This document shows positions 34,233-43,984 of a stretch of 64,000 bases of DNA, one piece after another. The translations under genes and the position numbers were made by a program. Source of the stretch: an uncultured Paracoccaceae bacterium (GTDB lineage Bacteria; Pseudomonadota; Alphaproteobacteria; Rhodobacterales; Rhodobacteraceae); NCBI GenBank assembly GCA_947493145.1, contig CANLPZ010000002.1, positions 1,039,007 to 1,103,006 of the forward strand. Direction: 5' to 3'. A model generated the notes under the pieces. The model saw only the letters and a program-made list of their open reading frames with translations, had not been told where the DNA came from and did no database searches. Every line of letters begins with the position of its first letter. Position 1 is the first letter of the stretch.

Positions 34233-35447
34233 ATGGAAGCAGCGTTGCTTGGTCTTGCCACTATCATTATTGGGGTCGGGGGATGCCTTGGGTATTTCTT
34301 TTTCTCCAATCAAATCCTTGATCGGTTTATTTTTCCAGCCTCTGGCCCGAACGCAGGTCGAAATATCAATCGCGCCAATATGGTTCGGCCATGGTTGTTT
34401 TTATTGCCTGCGCTTGTCGCGCTTGGGTTGTATCTGGCCTATCCTGTTGTCGCCACGCTTTGGTATTCGGTCACGGACCGCAGCCAAGATAATGCATTCG
34501 TGGGCTTTGCAAACTACAGCCAAATGATGTCGGAACCCAAATTTTGGGAAGCGATGCGCAATAACATGATGTGGTTGATCATCGTGCCTGCAGCGTCCAC
34601 CGCGATGGGGCTTTTGGTGGCGCAGCTAACCGATCGATTAAAATGGGGCAGCTTTGCAAAGTCTTTGATTTTTATGCCGATGGCGATTTCGTTTGTTGGC
34701 GCCTCTGTGATTTTCAAATTGATCTATGACACGCGTCCCGTCGACCAAGCACAAATTGGCGTTATGAATGCCGTTTGGTTGCAGTTCGAAGGCGGCATCG
34801 GATCATTGATCTTTTTGCGTCTTATTCCCGCGGCACTGTTGCTGTGCGGGGCGGCGATTGCCGGATATGTGGCATGGGGACAAATCCAAACTATCCGCGA
34901 AAAGGGCCAAGTGGTTTTGCGCGGTTTGGCAGTGGTGCTGCTTGCATGGATCGGTATTTCTCTTGCACTGCTTGCGTTTGGCGCTTTGACCAAAACCTTG
35001 CCATATGGTGAACCACAAACATGGCTAACCATCCCGGGTTGGAATTCCTTTTTGTTGATGATCGTTTTGATTTGGATCCAAACAGGATTTGCCATGGTGA
35101 TTTTGTCCGCAGCGTTGCGCGGCGTGCCAGAGGAAACGATCGAAGCCGCCATTGTGGATGGTGCCAACCCGTTCGAAGTCTTTTTCAAAATTAAGCTTCC
35201 ACAGATTTCGTCAACCATCGTGGTCGTTTGGACCACAATCACACTGACCGTTCTAAAGGTCTTTGACATCGTATTCGCAATGACCAACGGCCAGTGGGAA
35301 ACACAGGTATTGGCCAACTATATGTTCGATAAATTGTTCCGCGCCAATGATTGGGGCGTGGGATCAGCTGCGGCCATGGTCATCATGTTGCTGGTCAGCC
35401 CGATCCTAATCTGGAACGTTTACAACGCCCGCAAGGAGATGCGCTAA
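34233..35447 (+). CDS. aglF: Alpha-glucoside ABC transporter permease AglF
   Basis: 404 residues with about eight membrane helices. The conserved EAA loop is near residues 305-325 (VPEETIEAAIVDGANPFEVF), the site that docks to the ATPase. It is longer than a typical MalF-type permease at the N-terminus, as AglF proteins are. A GGGAGGGA ribosome site precedes it. Its TAA overlaps the aglG ATG by one base. Confidence 0.92.
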   Translation: MEAALLGLATIIIGVGGCLGYFFFSNQILDRFIFPASGPNAGRNINRANMVRPWLFLLPALVALGLYLAYPVVATLWYSVTDRSQDNAFVGFANYSQMMSEPKFWEAMRNNMMWLIIVPAASTAMGLLVAQLTDRLKWGSFAKSLIFMPMAISFVGASVIFKLIYDTRPVDQAQIGVMNAVWLQFEGGIGSLIFLRLIPAALLLCGAAIAGYVAWGQIQTIREKGQVVLRGLAVVLLAWIGISLALLAFGALTKTLPYGEPQTWLTIPGWNSFLLMIVLIWIQTGFAMVILSAALRGVPEETIEAAIVDGANPFEVFFKIKLPQISSTIVVVWTTITLTVLKVFDIVFAMTNGQWETQVLANYMFDKLFRANDWGVGSAAAMVIMLLVSPILIWNVYNARKEMR

Positions 35448-36601
35448 TGGATAATATCGCAGGACGTAAATCCGGTCTGTCGTGGGCGGTTAATCTTTCA
35501 GTGATCTTTTTGGTGCTGTTGTGGTTGTTTCCAACGGCAGGGTTGTTTGTCAGCTCTTTCCGGTCCTCTGACCAGATTTCAGCAAACGGTTGGTGGCAAT
35601 CGATGTTTCCAACCGAACAAAATGTCACTTTGCGTACCGCCGATCCCGACGACGAGGGCGCCCAAGAATTGGTTGATGGGCTTTACACCGTTCGCGGCAA
35701 TTTGTTTGACGGCGAAGACACAGCTGACATTTCTGTTTGGGGGTATTCCTCCCGCGCGATTGATGATTTCACAGTCGGTCAAACGGCCGAAATGAAAGAC
35801 GGTGAAACCATCACCGTTGAGGCAAATGGCGATTATGTTTGGACATCACCTGAAAAATTGACAGGCCGCGGCCAACGGGTGTTCGCAACGGCGACGACGC
35901 CACCAAAATTTACGACCGAAAATTATGGAACGGTTCTCAGCGGGTCGGGCACAGATGGTGCCATGGCTAAGGCGTTTTTGAACACGCTGACCGTGACCAT
36001 TCCGGCAACCATTATTCCGATCGTGATCGCGGCCTTTGCCGCCTATGCATTGGCATGGATGCAATTCCCAGGGCGGGCGATTTTGATCGCCATCGTTGTC
36101 GGATTGCTGGTGGTTCCATTGCAATTGGCGCTGATCCCGCTCTTGCGTTTGCATTTGGGGATCGGCATCGGAAAAGGGTATTTGGGGGTCTGGTTGGCAC
36201 ATACGGGGTTCGGATTGCCGCTGGCGATTTATTTGCTGCGCAATTACATGGCCGGTTTGCCCAAGGATATCATCGAAAACGCCAAAGTGGATGGGGCTAC
36301 GGACTTTCAGGTCTTTACAAAGATTATCCTCCCGCTGTCGTTTCCAGCCTTGGCAAGCTTTGCCATCTTCCAATTCCTATGGACGTGGAATGACCTATTG
36401 GTGGCCAAGGTGTTCCTGATCGATGCGACAGGTCAAACCACAGTAATGACACAACAAATTGTTGAATTGCTGGGAACGCGCGGCGGCAATTGGGAAATTT
36501 TGTCGACGGCGGCCTTTGTGTCAATCGCGGTGCCGTTGTTGGTGTTTTTCGCAATGCAAAAATATTTAGTGCGCGGCCTTTTGGCCGGCTCTGTGAAGTA
36601 A
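35447..36601 (+). CDS. aglG: Alpha-glucoside ABC transporter permease AglG
   Basis: 384 residues starting in the aglF stop (TAATG). A first membrane helix (residues ~13-33) is followed by a soluble periplasmic insertion of roughly 125 residues (SDQISANGWW to KFTTENYG) before the remaining helices. Such an insert is characteristic of AglG and absent from MalG. The EAA loop is at ~276-296 (LPKDIIENAKVDGATDFQVF). Together with AglF it forms the membrane channel. Confidence 0.92.
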   Translation: MDNIAGRKSGLSWAVNLSVIFLVLLWLFPTAGLFVSSFRSSDQISANGWWQSMFPTEQNVTLRTADPDDEGAQELVDGLYTVRGNLFDGEDTADISVWGYSSRAIDDFTVGQTAEMKDGETITVEANGDYVWTSPEKLTGRGQRVFATATTPPKFTTENYGTVLSGSGTDGAMAKAFLNTLTVTIPATIIPIVIAAFAAYALAWMQFPGRAILIAIVVGLLVVPLQLALIPLLRLHLGIGIGKGYLGVWLAHTGFGLPLAIYLLRNYMAGLPKDIIENAKVDGATDFQVFTKIILPLSFPALASFAIFQFLWTWNDLLVAKVFLIDATGQTTVMTQQIVELLGTRGGNWEILSTAAFVSIAVPLLVFFAMQKYLVRGLLAGSVK

Positions 36602-36611
36602 GGAAGACAAC

Positions 36612-38264
36612 GTGAACATGCAAACGAGCATAAACTTGAAAATTGACAACACAGCGACTCCAGACTGGTGGCGCGGGGCGGTGATTTATCAAATCTACCC
36701 GCGCAGTTTTCAAGACAGCAATGGTGATGGGGTCGGGGATCTTGCAGGGATCGTTCAACGCATTCCGTATATCGCGTCATTGGGGGTCGATGCGATTTGG
36801 ATTTCGCCGTTTTTCAAATCCCCGATGAAAGATTTCGGATACGATATATCAGATTACCGCGACATTGATCCGATGTTTGGGACATTGTCAGACTTTGACG
36901 ATGTGATCGAAACCGCCCATGCACATGGTGTCCGGATCATGATCGATTTGGTCCTCAGCCATACAAGCGATCAACACGCGTGGTTTGGGGAAAGCAAGCT
37001 GAGCCGCGACAACGCGAAATCAGATTGGTATGTTTGGGCGGACCCCAAACCGGATGGAAACCCGCCCAACAATTGGTTGTCTATTTTTGGTGGCTCCGCA
37101 TGGGAATGGCATGGTGGACGTGAACAATATTACCTTCACAATTTCCTAAAGTCGCAACCGGATCTGAATTTCCACAATTTGGATGTCCAAGAGGCCCTGT
37201 TGGATGTTGCGCGGTTTTGGTTGGAACGCGGCGTTGATGGATTCCGTTTGGATACAATCAATTTCTACATGCACGACGCAGAGCTGCGGGACAATCCGCC
37301 CTTGGCCGTGGAAAAACGCAATTCAACGATTGCGCCACAAGTGAACCCATATAATCACCAAGAACATCTTTACGACAAAAACCAACCGGAAAATCTGACC
37401 TTTTTACGCAAACTACGTGCGGTTATGGAACCCTATGGCGCAGCCGCCGTGGGCGAGGTGGGCGACGCCCAGCGTGGGTTGGAAATCATGGGCGAATACA
37501 CGGCCGGTGATGATTTGATGCACATGTGCTACGCGTTTGAGTTTTTGACCAACGACCAACCTTCGGCCGCATATGTAGCCAAAGTCATGGGGGACGTTGA
37601 TGTGGTCGCCGCTGACGGTTGGCCGTGTTGGGCATTTTCAAACCATGATGTTGTCCGTCATCGCACCCGATGGAACGCAGATCGTGGCATGTTAAAAGTC
37701 ATGTCGACGATGATGATGTGTTTGCGCGGGTCGGCGTGCATTTATCAGGGCGAGGAACTGGGATTGGGGGAAGCCGATGTCGCGTATGAGGATTTACAAG
37801 ACCCATATGGTATTCAGTTCTGGCCTGAATTCAAAGGGCGCGATGGGTGTCGCACGCCAATGGTTTGGCAGCAGTCGAACCAAAATGGTGGGTTCAGCGA
37901 TGGTAAACCTTGGTTGCCGGTGCCACCTGAACATATGAGCCAAAACGTACAAGCCCAAGAGGATGATCCAGACGCTTTGTTGCACCATTACCGTGCGATT
38001 ATCGCCCTGCGCCACGAATTTCCGGCCTTACAATCGGGGGCGCATTCTGGTGTGAAAGCTGAGGGCGACATTGTCTATTTCGAACGCTTTAACGATGAAG
38101 AGCGGCTGTTCTGCGCCTTTAACCTGTCAAATTCAGATCAAGAGCTGGCTTTGCCAAACGGGCAATGGAGCGCGATTGGTGAATCCATTGGCAATATGGC
38201 CCAAATGCAGAACGGTAAATTAAAATTCGGACCATCGCAGATGTTCCTTGCAAAGGCAGACTGA
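36612..38264 (+). CDS. aglA: Alpha-glucosidase, GH13
   Basis: 550 residues. The (beta/alpha)8 GH13 motifs are all present: IDLVLSHTS (region I), the nucleophile Asp in GFRLDTINF (~215), the acid Glu in AAVGEVGDA (~280), and SNHDVVRH (~345). It hydrolyses imported sucrose- or maltose-type alpha-glucosides in the cytoplasm; no signal peptide is present. The start is ambiguous: a GTG at 36612 lies 5 bp from the AAGGAAG ribosome site, and an ATG at 36618 lies 11 bp from it. It is 10 bp after aglG. Confidence 0.94.
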   Translation: MNMQTSINLKIDNTATPDWWRGAVIYQIYPRSFQDSNGDGVGDLAGIVQRIPYIASLGVDAIWISPFFKSPMKDFGYDISDYRDIDPMFGTLSDFDDVIETAHAHGVRIMIDLVLSHTSDQHAWFGESKLSRDNAKSDWYVWADPKPDGNPPNNWLSIFGGSAWEWHGGREQYYLHNFLKSQPDLNFHNLDVQEALLDVARFWLERGVDGFRLDTINFYMHDAELRDNPPLAVEKRNSTIAPQVNPYNHQEHLYDKNQPENLTFLRKLRAVMEPYGAAAVGEVGDAQRGLEIMGEYTAGDDLMHMCYAFEFLTNDQPSAAYVAKVMGDVDVVAADGWPCWAFSNHDVVRHRTRWNADRGMLKVMSTMMMCLRGSACIYQGEELGLGEADVAYEDLQDPYGIQFWPEFKGRDGCRTPMVWQQSNQNGGFSDGKPWLPVPPEHMSQNVQAQEDDPDALLHHYRAIIALRHEFPALQSGAHSGVKAEGDIVYFERFNDEERLFCAFNLSNSDQELALPNGQWSAIGESIGNMAQMQNGKLKFGPSQMFLAKAD

Positions 38265-38275
38265 GGGGGGACCTT

Positions 38276-39367
38276 ATGGCCGACTTAAAACTTACAAATG
38301 TGGGCAAGACCTACGGTGGCACTGTTGAGGTGCTCAAAGATATCAATCTTGATATCAAACAAGGCGAATTGATTGTTTTTGTCGGACCGTCTGGATGTGG
38401 TAAATCCACATTGTTGCGCATGATTGCGGGTTTGGAACATATCACCAGCGGTGAATTGGAAATTGACGGTGATTTGGTCAATGATGTACCGCCAAGCCAA
38501 CGCGGAATTGCGATGGTGTTCCAATCCTATGCGTTGTACCCGCATATGACCGTGCGCGAAAATATGCAATTTGCGCTAAAGCTGGCAAAAAAGACAAAAG
38601 ACGAAATCAACGCAGCGGTTGAAAAGGCGGCAAAGATTTTGCAGCTGGATCAATATCTGGATCGCTTGCCCAAGGCTTTGTCCGGTGGGCAACGGCAACG
38701 GGTTGCGATTGGACGTGCGATTGTACGCGATCCAAAGGTCTATTTGTTCGATGAACCGCTGTCGAATTTGGATGCGGCATTGCGTGTTGCAACGCGCATC
38801 GAAATTGCACAGTTGAAAGAACAAATGCCCGAAAGCACGATGATCTATGTGACCCATGATCAGGTTGAGGCGATGACCTTGGCCAGCCGGATTGTGGTTT
38901 TGGCAAACAAAGGCGTGGCGCAAGTTGGCTCGCCGCTTGAGCTGTATGAACGTCCGGAAAATGAATTCGTCGCTCAGTTCATTGGCTCGCCATCGATGAA
39001 CCTGTTGTCGGGTGAAATCACCGAAACGGGCAAACAAACCACCGTCGCGCTTGATGGTGGCGGTGTTGCCGTGTCGGCGGTTCCAACCCAAGCCGCAGAC
39101 AAAGGGCTGCGGGTCAACGTCGGTGTCCGACCCGAGGATTTTGTGGTGACAAAAACAAAGCCACTTTATACCGGCGAAGTGAAAATTACCGAAGCCTTGG
39201 GCGAGGTGACATTGGTGTATTTCCAACCAGAAACCGAAGGTGCGGACCCTGTGATCGGCAAACTGCCGGGCATCAACGAAGGATTGCGCGGATCAACCGT
39301 TAAGCTGACAGCTGCGCCAGAAAAGGTGCAATTGTTCCTGAACGGACAGTCGCTGTATTATCGATAA
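38276..39367 (+). CDS. aglK: Alpha-glucoside ABC transporter ATP-binding protein
   Basis: 363 residues. Walker A is GPSGCGKST (residues ~37-45), the signature ALSGGQRQRVAIGRA (~133-147) and Walker B VYLFDEPLSNLDA. A MalK-type C-terminal regulatory OB domain follows from ~240. It energises import through AglF and AglG and may serve other sugar porters, as MsmK/AglK-type ATPases do. It starts 11 bp after aglA and is closed by a terminator. Confidence 0.93.
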   Translation: MADLKLTNVGKTYGGTVEVLKDINLDIKQGELIVFVGPSGCGKSTLLRMIAGLEHITSGELEIDGDLVNDVPPSQRGIAMVFQSYALYPHMTVRENMQFALKLAKKTKDEINAAVEKAAKILQLDQYLDRLPKALSGGQRQRVAIGRAIVRDPKVYLFDEPLSNLDAALRVATRIEIAQLKEQMPESTMIYVTHDQVEAMTLASRIVVLANKGVAQVGSPLELYERPENEFVAQFIGSPSMNLLSGEITETGKQTTVALDGGGVAVSAVPTQAADKGLRVNVGVRPEDFVVTKTKPLYTGEVKITEALGEVTLVYFQPETEGADPVIGKLPGINEGLRGSTVKLTAAPEKVQLFLNGQSLYYR

Positions 39368-39393
39368 GACAATCAGACAGTTTGATCCAAAGG

Positions 39394-39420
39394 AAAAGCC
39401 CCGCAAACGCGGGGCTTTCC
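39394..39420 (+). terminator. Terminator of the agl operon
   Basis: AAAAGCCCCGC / GCGGGGCTTT stem with a short loop. It lies between the convergent aglK and dctM genes and may serve both. Confidence 0.85.
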
Positions 39421-39462
39421 GACATTTTGGAGGTGGGCCGCCCACCGGTGTCACGCGCCGCG

Positions 39463-40863
39463 CTAAGCTTGCATCGGCAACCAGAGCACGATCATCGGGA
39501 AGGCCACCAAAAGCGCAATCGTGATCGCATCGGCGATGAAAAACGGTGTGACGCCTTTGAACACGTCTTGGACACTCAGATCATCGCGCACACCCGCAAC
39601 AACGAAACAATTCAATCCAATGGGCGGCGTGATCAAACAGAACTCCGCCATTTTGACCACCAAAATCCCGAACCAAATCGCACACATCGGACCTGACATG
39701 CCAAAGGTACTGTCCGCCGCAGAGACAAGTTCGCCACCGTTCAGGGCCATGACAGCCGGATAAACAACAGGAAGTGTCAGCAACAACATTCCAATGGCGT
39801 CCATGAACATCCCCAAAACCGCATAGGCAAGCAGGATCATGATCAGGGTCAACATCGGTGACTGTTCCAATGAGGTGATCCAATCTGAGAACGCACCAGG
39901 CAAGTCGGCAAAGCCCAAGAAACGGACGTAAATCAACACGCCCCAGATGATTGTGAAAATCATCACCGCAAGTTTTGCAGTTTCCAACAATGCAGATTTC
40001 AGTTCTTTCCAACGCATACCTTGGTAAAGCGCCATGAGGAAAACCACAAACGCGCCCAAGGCGCCACCTTCGGTTGGTGTGCCCCATGCGTCGCCGCCAA
40101 AGGGGTTGTAGATGAACAAAATGATGATCAACACAACGAATACGATTGGGAACGCCGGTGGTAATGCTTTCAGCCGTTCACCCCATGTGAACCCCCGAAC
40201 AGGGGGGCCGAAATTGGGCATCGCTAAGGCCATAGCCACAATCAGCCCGCCGTAAATCAATGCCGAAAATGCACCGGGAATGAATCCGGCCAACAACAGC
40301 ATTCCGACGTCTTGTTCCACGATGATCGCATAGATCACAAGGATCGCAGAGGGGGGAATAAGCGACGCAAGCGTGCCCCCCGCCGCCACAACGCCCGCGG
40401 CAAAGCGTTTATCATAGCCGATTTTTAGCATCTCAGGGATCGCAATACGCGCGAAGACGGCTGATGTCGCAACCGACGCGCCAGAAACGGCGGCAAAACC
40501 AGCGGTCGCGAACACGGTAGACACCGCCAATCCACCCGGAAGCCAACCCACCCAACGTTTGGCGGCTTCGAACAGGGCTTTGGTCAATCCCGCGTAATAG
40601 GCCAGATATCCGATCAAAATAAACGTCGGGATCAAGGATAAGGCTTGTGATGACACTTTGGAATGCGGCACCTGTCCGGCGGTTTTTACCGCGACGGTAA
40701 CGGCCTTGCCGAACCGATCCGGTTCATAGCCGAATTTTGCCCAAAAGATCCAGATCAGGCCAACCAAACCCGCCAGCCCGGCGGCAAACGCGACGCGCAT
40801 ACCCAAAACAACCATGACCAACAAGCCGCCTGAAACGATCAGGCCAATATCAATCGGTTCCAT
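39463..40863 (-). CDS. dctM: TRAP transporter large permease DctM
   Basis: 466 residues from the ATG at 40863, which overlaps the dctQ stop (TGATG); a longer in-frame extension runs through dctQ and is rejected. There are about 12 or more membrane helices, with DctM/IT-superfamily features such as GASVATSAVFARIAIPEM and GGTLASLIPPSAILVIYAI. It is the sodium-coupled transport subunit of a tripartite carboxylate or sugar-acid importer, working with DctQ and DctP. Confidence 0.93.
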   Translation of the reverse strand: MEPIDIGLIVSGGLLVMVVLGMRVAFAAGLAGLVGLIWIFWAKFGYEPDRFGKAVTVAVKTAGQVPHSKVSSQALSLIPTFILIGYLAYYAGLTKALFEAAKRWVGWLPGGLAVSTVFATAGFAAVSGASVATSAVFARIAIPEMLKIGYDKRFAAGVVAAGGTLASLIPPSAILVIYAIIVEQDVGMLLLAGFIPGAFSALIYGGLIVAMALAMPNFGPPVRGFTWGERLKALPPAFPIVFVVLIIILFIYNPFGGDAWGTPTEGGALGAFVVFLMALYQGMRWKELKSALLETAKLAVMIFTIIWGVLIYVRFLGFADLPGAFSDWITSLEQSPMLTLIMILLAYAVLGMFMDAIGMLLLTLPVVYPAVMALNGGELVSAADSTFGMSGPMCAIWFGILVVKMAEFCLITPPIGLNCFVVAGVRDDLSVQDVFKGVTPFFIADAITIALLVAFPMIVLWLPMQA

Positions 40864-41495
40864 CAGCTGTCTCCCGTGCTTACACTGGCCGCTTCGCGCG
40901 CGGCTTGTTCGGCGGGGCTTTCCACCATCGGGACACCAACAGGTGTCGCCGTTCCGGTGATAAACGCGCGTCCATATCCCCAAAGCTGCAATGCGAGCCG
41001 CAGTGCAAGCACCGCAAAGGCAACAGGTGCCAAAAGTTTCGCCGGCCAAAGCGGGATGCCAATATCCATCGAACTGTCGCGGCTCCACATTGGGGCGCCA
41101 AAATCGAAACTACGGGCAAAATGGGACCAAGAACCCCACACCAGTAGAACGATCAAAATCAGCATTGCTGTCACGGTAATAAATTCGGCGGCCCATAACG
41201 CGCGTCCGCGCAAGGCACCGATCAACATGTCCATGCGGATGTGCCCGCCGTCACGTTGGGTAAAGGCGACGCCCATAAACGCGATCAATGGCATGGCTTG
41301 TTCGATCCAATCCACATAACCGGGTAAAGGCGCGTTAAAAAAGTTTCGTCCAGATACGGACACAACGGCCAGTACCATTAACCCAAATACAGCCAGCCCT
41401 GATAACAGGGCAAAGATTCCTTCGAGTTTGTAAAGGGAGCGATCTAAACGGCTGAGTAAACTGCCGTCGGTCAAAACGGTCGCTGAAGAGGCCAT
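40863..41495 (-). CDS. dctQ: TRAP transporter small permease DctQ
   Basis: 210 residues with four hydrophobic helices (starting at about residues 27, 65, 102 and 150). The segments NFFNAPLPGYVDWIEQAMPLI and FTQRDGGHIRMDML match the DctQ consensus. It partners the large permease. It follows dctP across a strong terminator, so the permease genes are probably expressed less than the binding protein. Confidence 0.88.
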   Translation of the reverse strand: MASSATVLTDGSLLSRLDRSLYKLEGIFALLSGLAVFGLMVLAVVSVSGRNFFNAPLPGYVDWIEQAMPLIAFMGVAFTQRDGGHIRMDMLIGALRGRALWAAEFITVTAMLILIVLLVWGSWSHFARSFDFGAPMWSRDSSMDIGIPLWPAKLLAPVAFAVLALRLALQLWGYGRAFITGTATPVGVPMVESPAEQAAREAASVSTGDS

Positions 41496-41527
41496 CGGGG
41501 GTCTCCTTAGAATGTTCGTGAAGGGTG

Positions 41528-41556
41528 AAAAAAAGAGGCCGCGTTTCAGCGGCCTC
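41528..41556 (-). terminator. Terminator between dctP and dctQ
   Basis: Minus strand GAGGCCGC / GCGGCCTC stem with a TGAAAC loop, followed by seven T (41534-41528). It sits inside the dctPQM cluster, 16 bp after the dctP stop. Confidence 0.9.
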
Positions 41557-41571
41557 GTTTCATTTCAAAAC

Positions 41572-42576
41572 TTATTGACCGATCATTCCAGTCACAAAGT
41601 CATACAGCTCCTGCGCCGGAAGACCTTTGGCTGTGTTTTCTTCGATCCAAGCCGCCGCTGCTGGCCCTGCGACTGCGTCGCGGAACGCTGTCAATTCGCT
41701 GTCTGCATAGGTCACTTTTGTGATCCCTTTTTCATCCAACAAAGGTCCCCATGCATCCATTGTTTTGCCGTTGTAGGCTTCGATATAATGGTCCAAGGCC
41801 GCGTCAACTGACCCAAGCAAAATATCGCGATGCTCATCAGACAAGTCTGCCAAAGCGTCAGAGTTGACAACAACAGGGCAGTTCACTGTGCCTGGGTTCA
41901 GGTTCGTGGTCCACCATTCAGCGGATTCAACTGTGCCAAATGACATATGCGCATGTGGGGCAAAGCTAACCGCCTTGACCACGCCGCTGTCCAGCGCTTG
42001 GCGAACTTCTGTGGCTGACATGGATGTTGGAACCGCATCAACGGCTGCCATGGCTTTGCCGATACCGCCAGTGGCGCGCACGCTAAGGCCTGCGAAATCT
42101 GCCAATGTTTCAGGGGCGTCACCAACACCAGCGATATTGTACTGCGGCAAGGGTGATGGCATCAAAAGTGTTGCGTTCCAACGACCAAGGTCTTCGATTG
42201 CAGCAGGGTGCTGATACAGCGCTTGGCTAATTTTACGCTCTTCTTCCAACGACGACACACCCAAAAACGGAAGTTCCAAAACTGTGATCGATGGGTTTTT
42301 GTCTGCGTGGTAGCCGGCACAGAATTGCGCCATTTCAAACGCACCGATTGAAATACCATCAAGGTTTTCACGGTTTTTCGACAGGCCGCCGTAGCTGATG
42401 TTCAATGTGAAATCGCCACCGGATTTTTCGGCAACAAGCTCCGCAAGCTTTTCAACGTGTTCCGTGAACGCACGGCGCTTTCCCCAAAGCGACACATTCC
42501 ATTCGGTGGCCATTGCTTCGGTTCCAAAGGCAAGTGCGATCGTGCCGACAACGGCACGTGTTACAAATTTATTCAT
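41572..42576 (-). CDS. dctP: TRAP transporter substrate-binding protein DctP
   Basis: 334 residues from the ATG at 42576, preceded by GGGAGGAA. A signal peptide ends near residue 23 (EAMA). The conserved Arg that binds the ligand carboxylate in TRAP receptors is in LSVRATGG (~residue 170). The ligand is an organic acid, not identifiable from sequence. The divergent HpcH/HpaI aldolase next to dctB hints at a hydroxy/keto acid or an aromatic-derived acid. No sigma-54 -24/-12 promoter is visible in the ~140 bp upstream. Confidence 0.92.
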   Translation of the reverse strand: MNKFVTRAVVGTIALAFGTEAMATEWNVSLWGKRRAFTEHVEKLAELVAEKSGGDFTLNISYGGLSKNRENLDGISIGAFEMAQFCAGYHADKNPSITVLELPFLGVSSLEEERKISQALYQHPAAIEDLGRWNATLLMPSPLPQYNIAGVGDAPETLADFAGLSVRATGGIGKAMAAVDAVPTSMSATEVRQALDSGVVKAVSFAPHAHMSFGTVESAEWWTTNLNPGTVNCPVVVNSDALADLSDEHRDILLGSVDAALDHYIEAYNGKTMDAWGPLLDEKGITKVTYADSELTAFRDAVAGPAAAAWIEENTAKGLPAQELYDFVTGMIGQ

Positions 42577-42677
42577 GATTTCCTCCCGTATACGCCAGCG
42601 AAATGCTGGGCATAGGGAACTATAACCGCGAAGTTTCGTTCTGGAATTGAAGAAAACTGCGCATTCAGCAGGGCGCA

Positions 42678-42697
42678 CCCTGCGGAAATCCGCAGGG
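42678..42697. other. Hairpin between dctD and dctP
   Basis: CCCTGCGG AAAT CCGCAGGG is a perfect 8-bp stem with a tetraloop, 19 bp after the dctD stop. No T-run follows on the minus strand. It could end or slow dctBD transcripts. Confidence 0.5.
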
Positions 42698-42715
42698 CTG
42701 TTGTGGAAGGCTGGA

Positions 42716-43984
42716 TTACCGGTCCAAACCCAGTTTCACGATTTTTTCGTTCAGTGTCCGGCGCCCAATGCCAAGGTCAGCCGCGACATCATCCATTGTC
42801 CCCGTGGCGTTCTCCAAGGCGCGCGCAATCATTTGGCGTTCAAAACTTGCCACGGCTGCTCGCAGGGTGGTTGGGGTGTCGCTGTCAGGTGTCGCCGACG
42901 ACAACGCGGCGCTGACCCGCGCATCGCCACGACGTGACAACAACGTATACCGCAGCGCTGCATTCCGCAGCTCGCGCACATTTCCAGGCCAGTCGTGTCC
43001 CAACAAAACCTTCAAATCATCGGGGGTTAAATCGGGGCGGGGGATGTCATGGGCTTGGGCATAATCGTCGGCAAAATGGGTGAATAAAAGGGTGATATCA
43101 TCTCGCCGGTCCCGCAGGGCAGGCAACGACAGGGTTAGGCTGGACAGGCGAAAATACAAATCCTCGCGCAACCGCCCCTCGGCCACATCCTGTTCCACAT
43201 CCGTCGAACAGGACGCAACAATGCGAAGGTTTTGTGGGCTTGCGGTTTCCAGCGCCTCGATCATTCGTAAAAGTTTGGCCTGCGTGTCTGTCGGGCAAGC
43301 GGTGATCCCATCCAGAAACAACGTACCGATCATGGTTTGGCTGTCGTTGCTTAGCCGATCGAACCCGTCGGCATCCAACGCCGCGCAATTCACAATGTGA
43401 AAGCGATGCGCCGCTCGCGATGACAAATCATGTAACGCATTGGCTGCAAGCTCTTTACCAGACCCTGTTTCGCCTTGGACCAAAACCGGAAAACCAAGAT
43501 CCGCGAAATCAACAATGTCTTCGCGCAGCCGGTCCATTGCTTCGGTTTGCCCGATCATGCGCTGGTCCAGTCCGCTTAGGTTCGACAGTTGCTTTTTCAA
43601 ACGCCCCGTGGTGCGGCGCAAATGATGTTGTTCTGCCGCATGGGTTGTGGCCGATAACAACCGCCGCGGATCATAGGGTTTTTCTAAAAACGTATAAGCG
43701 CCGAGCTGCATCGCCTCGACCGCCATTGGGATATCCCCATGCGCCGAAATCAAAATGATTGGTGGTGCCGTATTCGTGTCAATGTTGGTCAGCATTTCCA
43801 ATCCGGTCATGCCCGGCATCCGCACGTCGGACACCACCGCATCAGGGGGACTGGCCGCAATCTTCGTGAGCCCATCCTTCCCAGAATACGCCGTGTCGAC
43901 ATCCCAACCGACAGAGGAAAATAAATCCGTCAGCGCCGTCCGCATCGCAGCGTCATCGTCGATAATTAAACAGCGATAGGTCAT
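42716..43984 (-). CDS. dctD: DctD-like response regulator with degenerate sigma-54 activator domain
   Basis: 422 residues. Receiver domain 1-120 with phosphoacceptor Asp in VVSDVRMPGM (~54) and the Lys of LEKPYDP. The AAA+ domain has Walker A GETGSGKE (~165-172), but the usual ELFGHEPGAFTGA loop is absent: NCAALDADGFDRLSNDSQTM runs straight into IGTLFLDGI, and the Walker B Glu is Gly. The C-terminal Fis-type helix-turn-helix is MDDVAADLGIGRRTLNEKI. Without GAFTGA it probably does not activate sigma-54 polymerase but may act with sigma-70, as Rhodobacter NtrC does. Its ATG overlaps the dctB stop. Confidence 0.9.
   Translation of the reverse strand: MTYRCLIIDDDAAMRTALTDLFSSVGWDVDTAYSGKDGLTKIAASPPDAVVSDVRMPGMTGLEMLTNIDTNTAPPIILISAHGDIPMAVEAMQLGAYTFLEKPYDPRRLLSATTHAAEQHHLRRTTGRLKKQLSNLSGLDQRMIGQTEAMDRLREDIVDFADLGFPVLVQGETGSGKELAANALHDLSSRAAHRFHIVNCAALDADGFDRLSNDSQTMIGTLFLDGITACPTDTQAKLLRMIEALETASPQNLRIVASCSTDVEQDVAEGRLREDLYFRLSSLTLSLPALRDRRDDITLLFTHFADDYAQAHDIPRPDLTPDDLKVLLGHDWPGNVRELRNAALRYTLLSRRGDARVSAALSSATPDSDTPTTLRAAVASFERQMIARALENATGTMDDVAADLGIGRRTLNEKIVKLGLDR

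Noticed and set aside
40864..41088. 75-residue extension of DctM
   Set aside because: It overlaps dctQ. The ATG at 40863 overlapping the dctQ stop gives a normal DctM N-terminus.
42577..42715. Sigma-54 promoter upstream of dctP
   Set aside because: No GG-N10-GC pattern with the right context was found, which agrees with the degenerate DctD.
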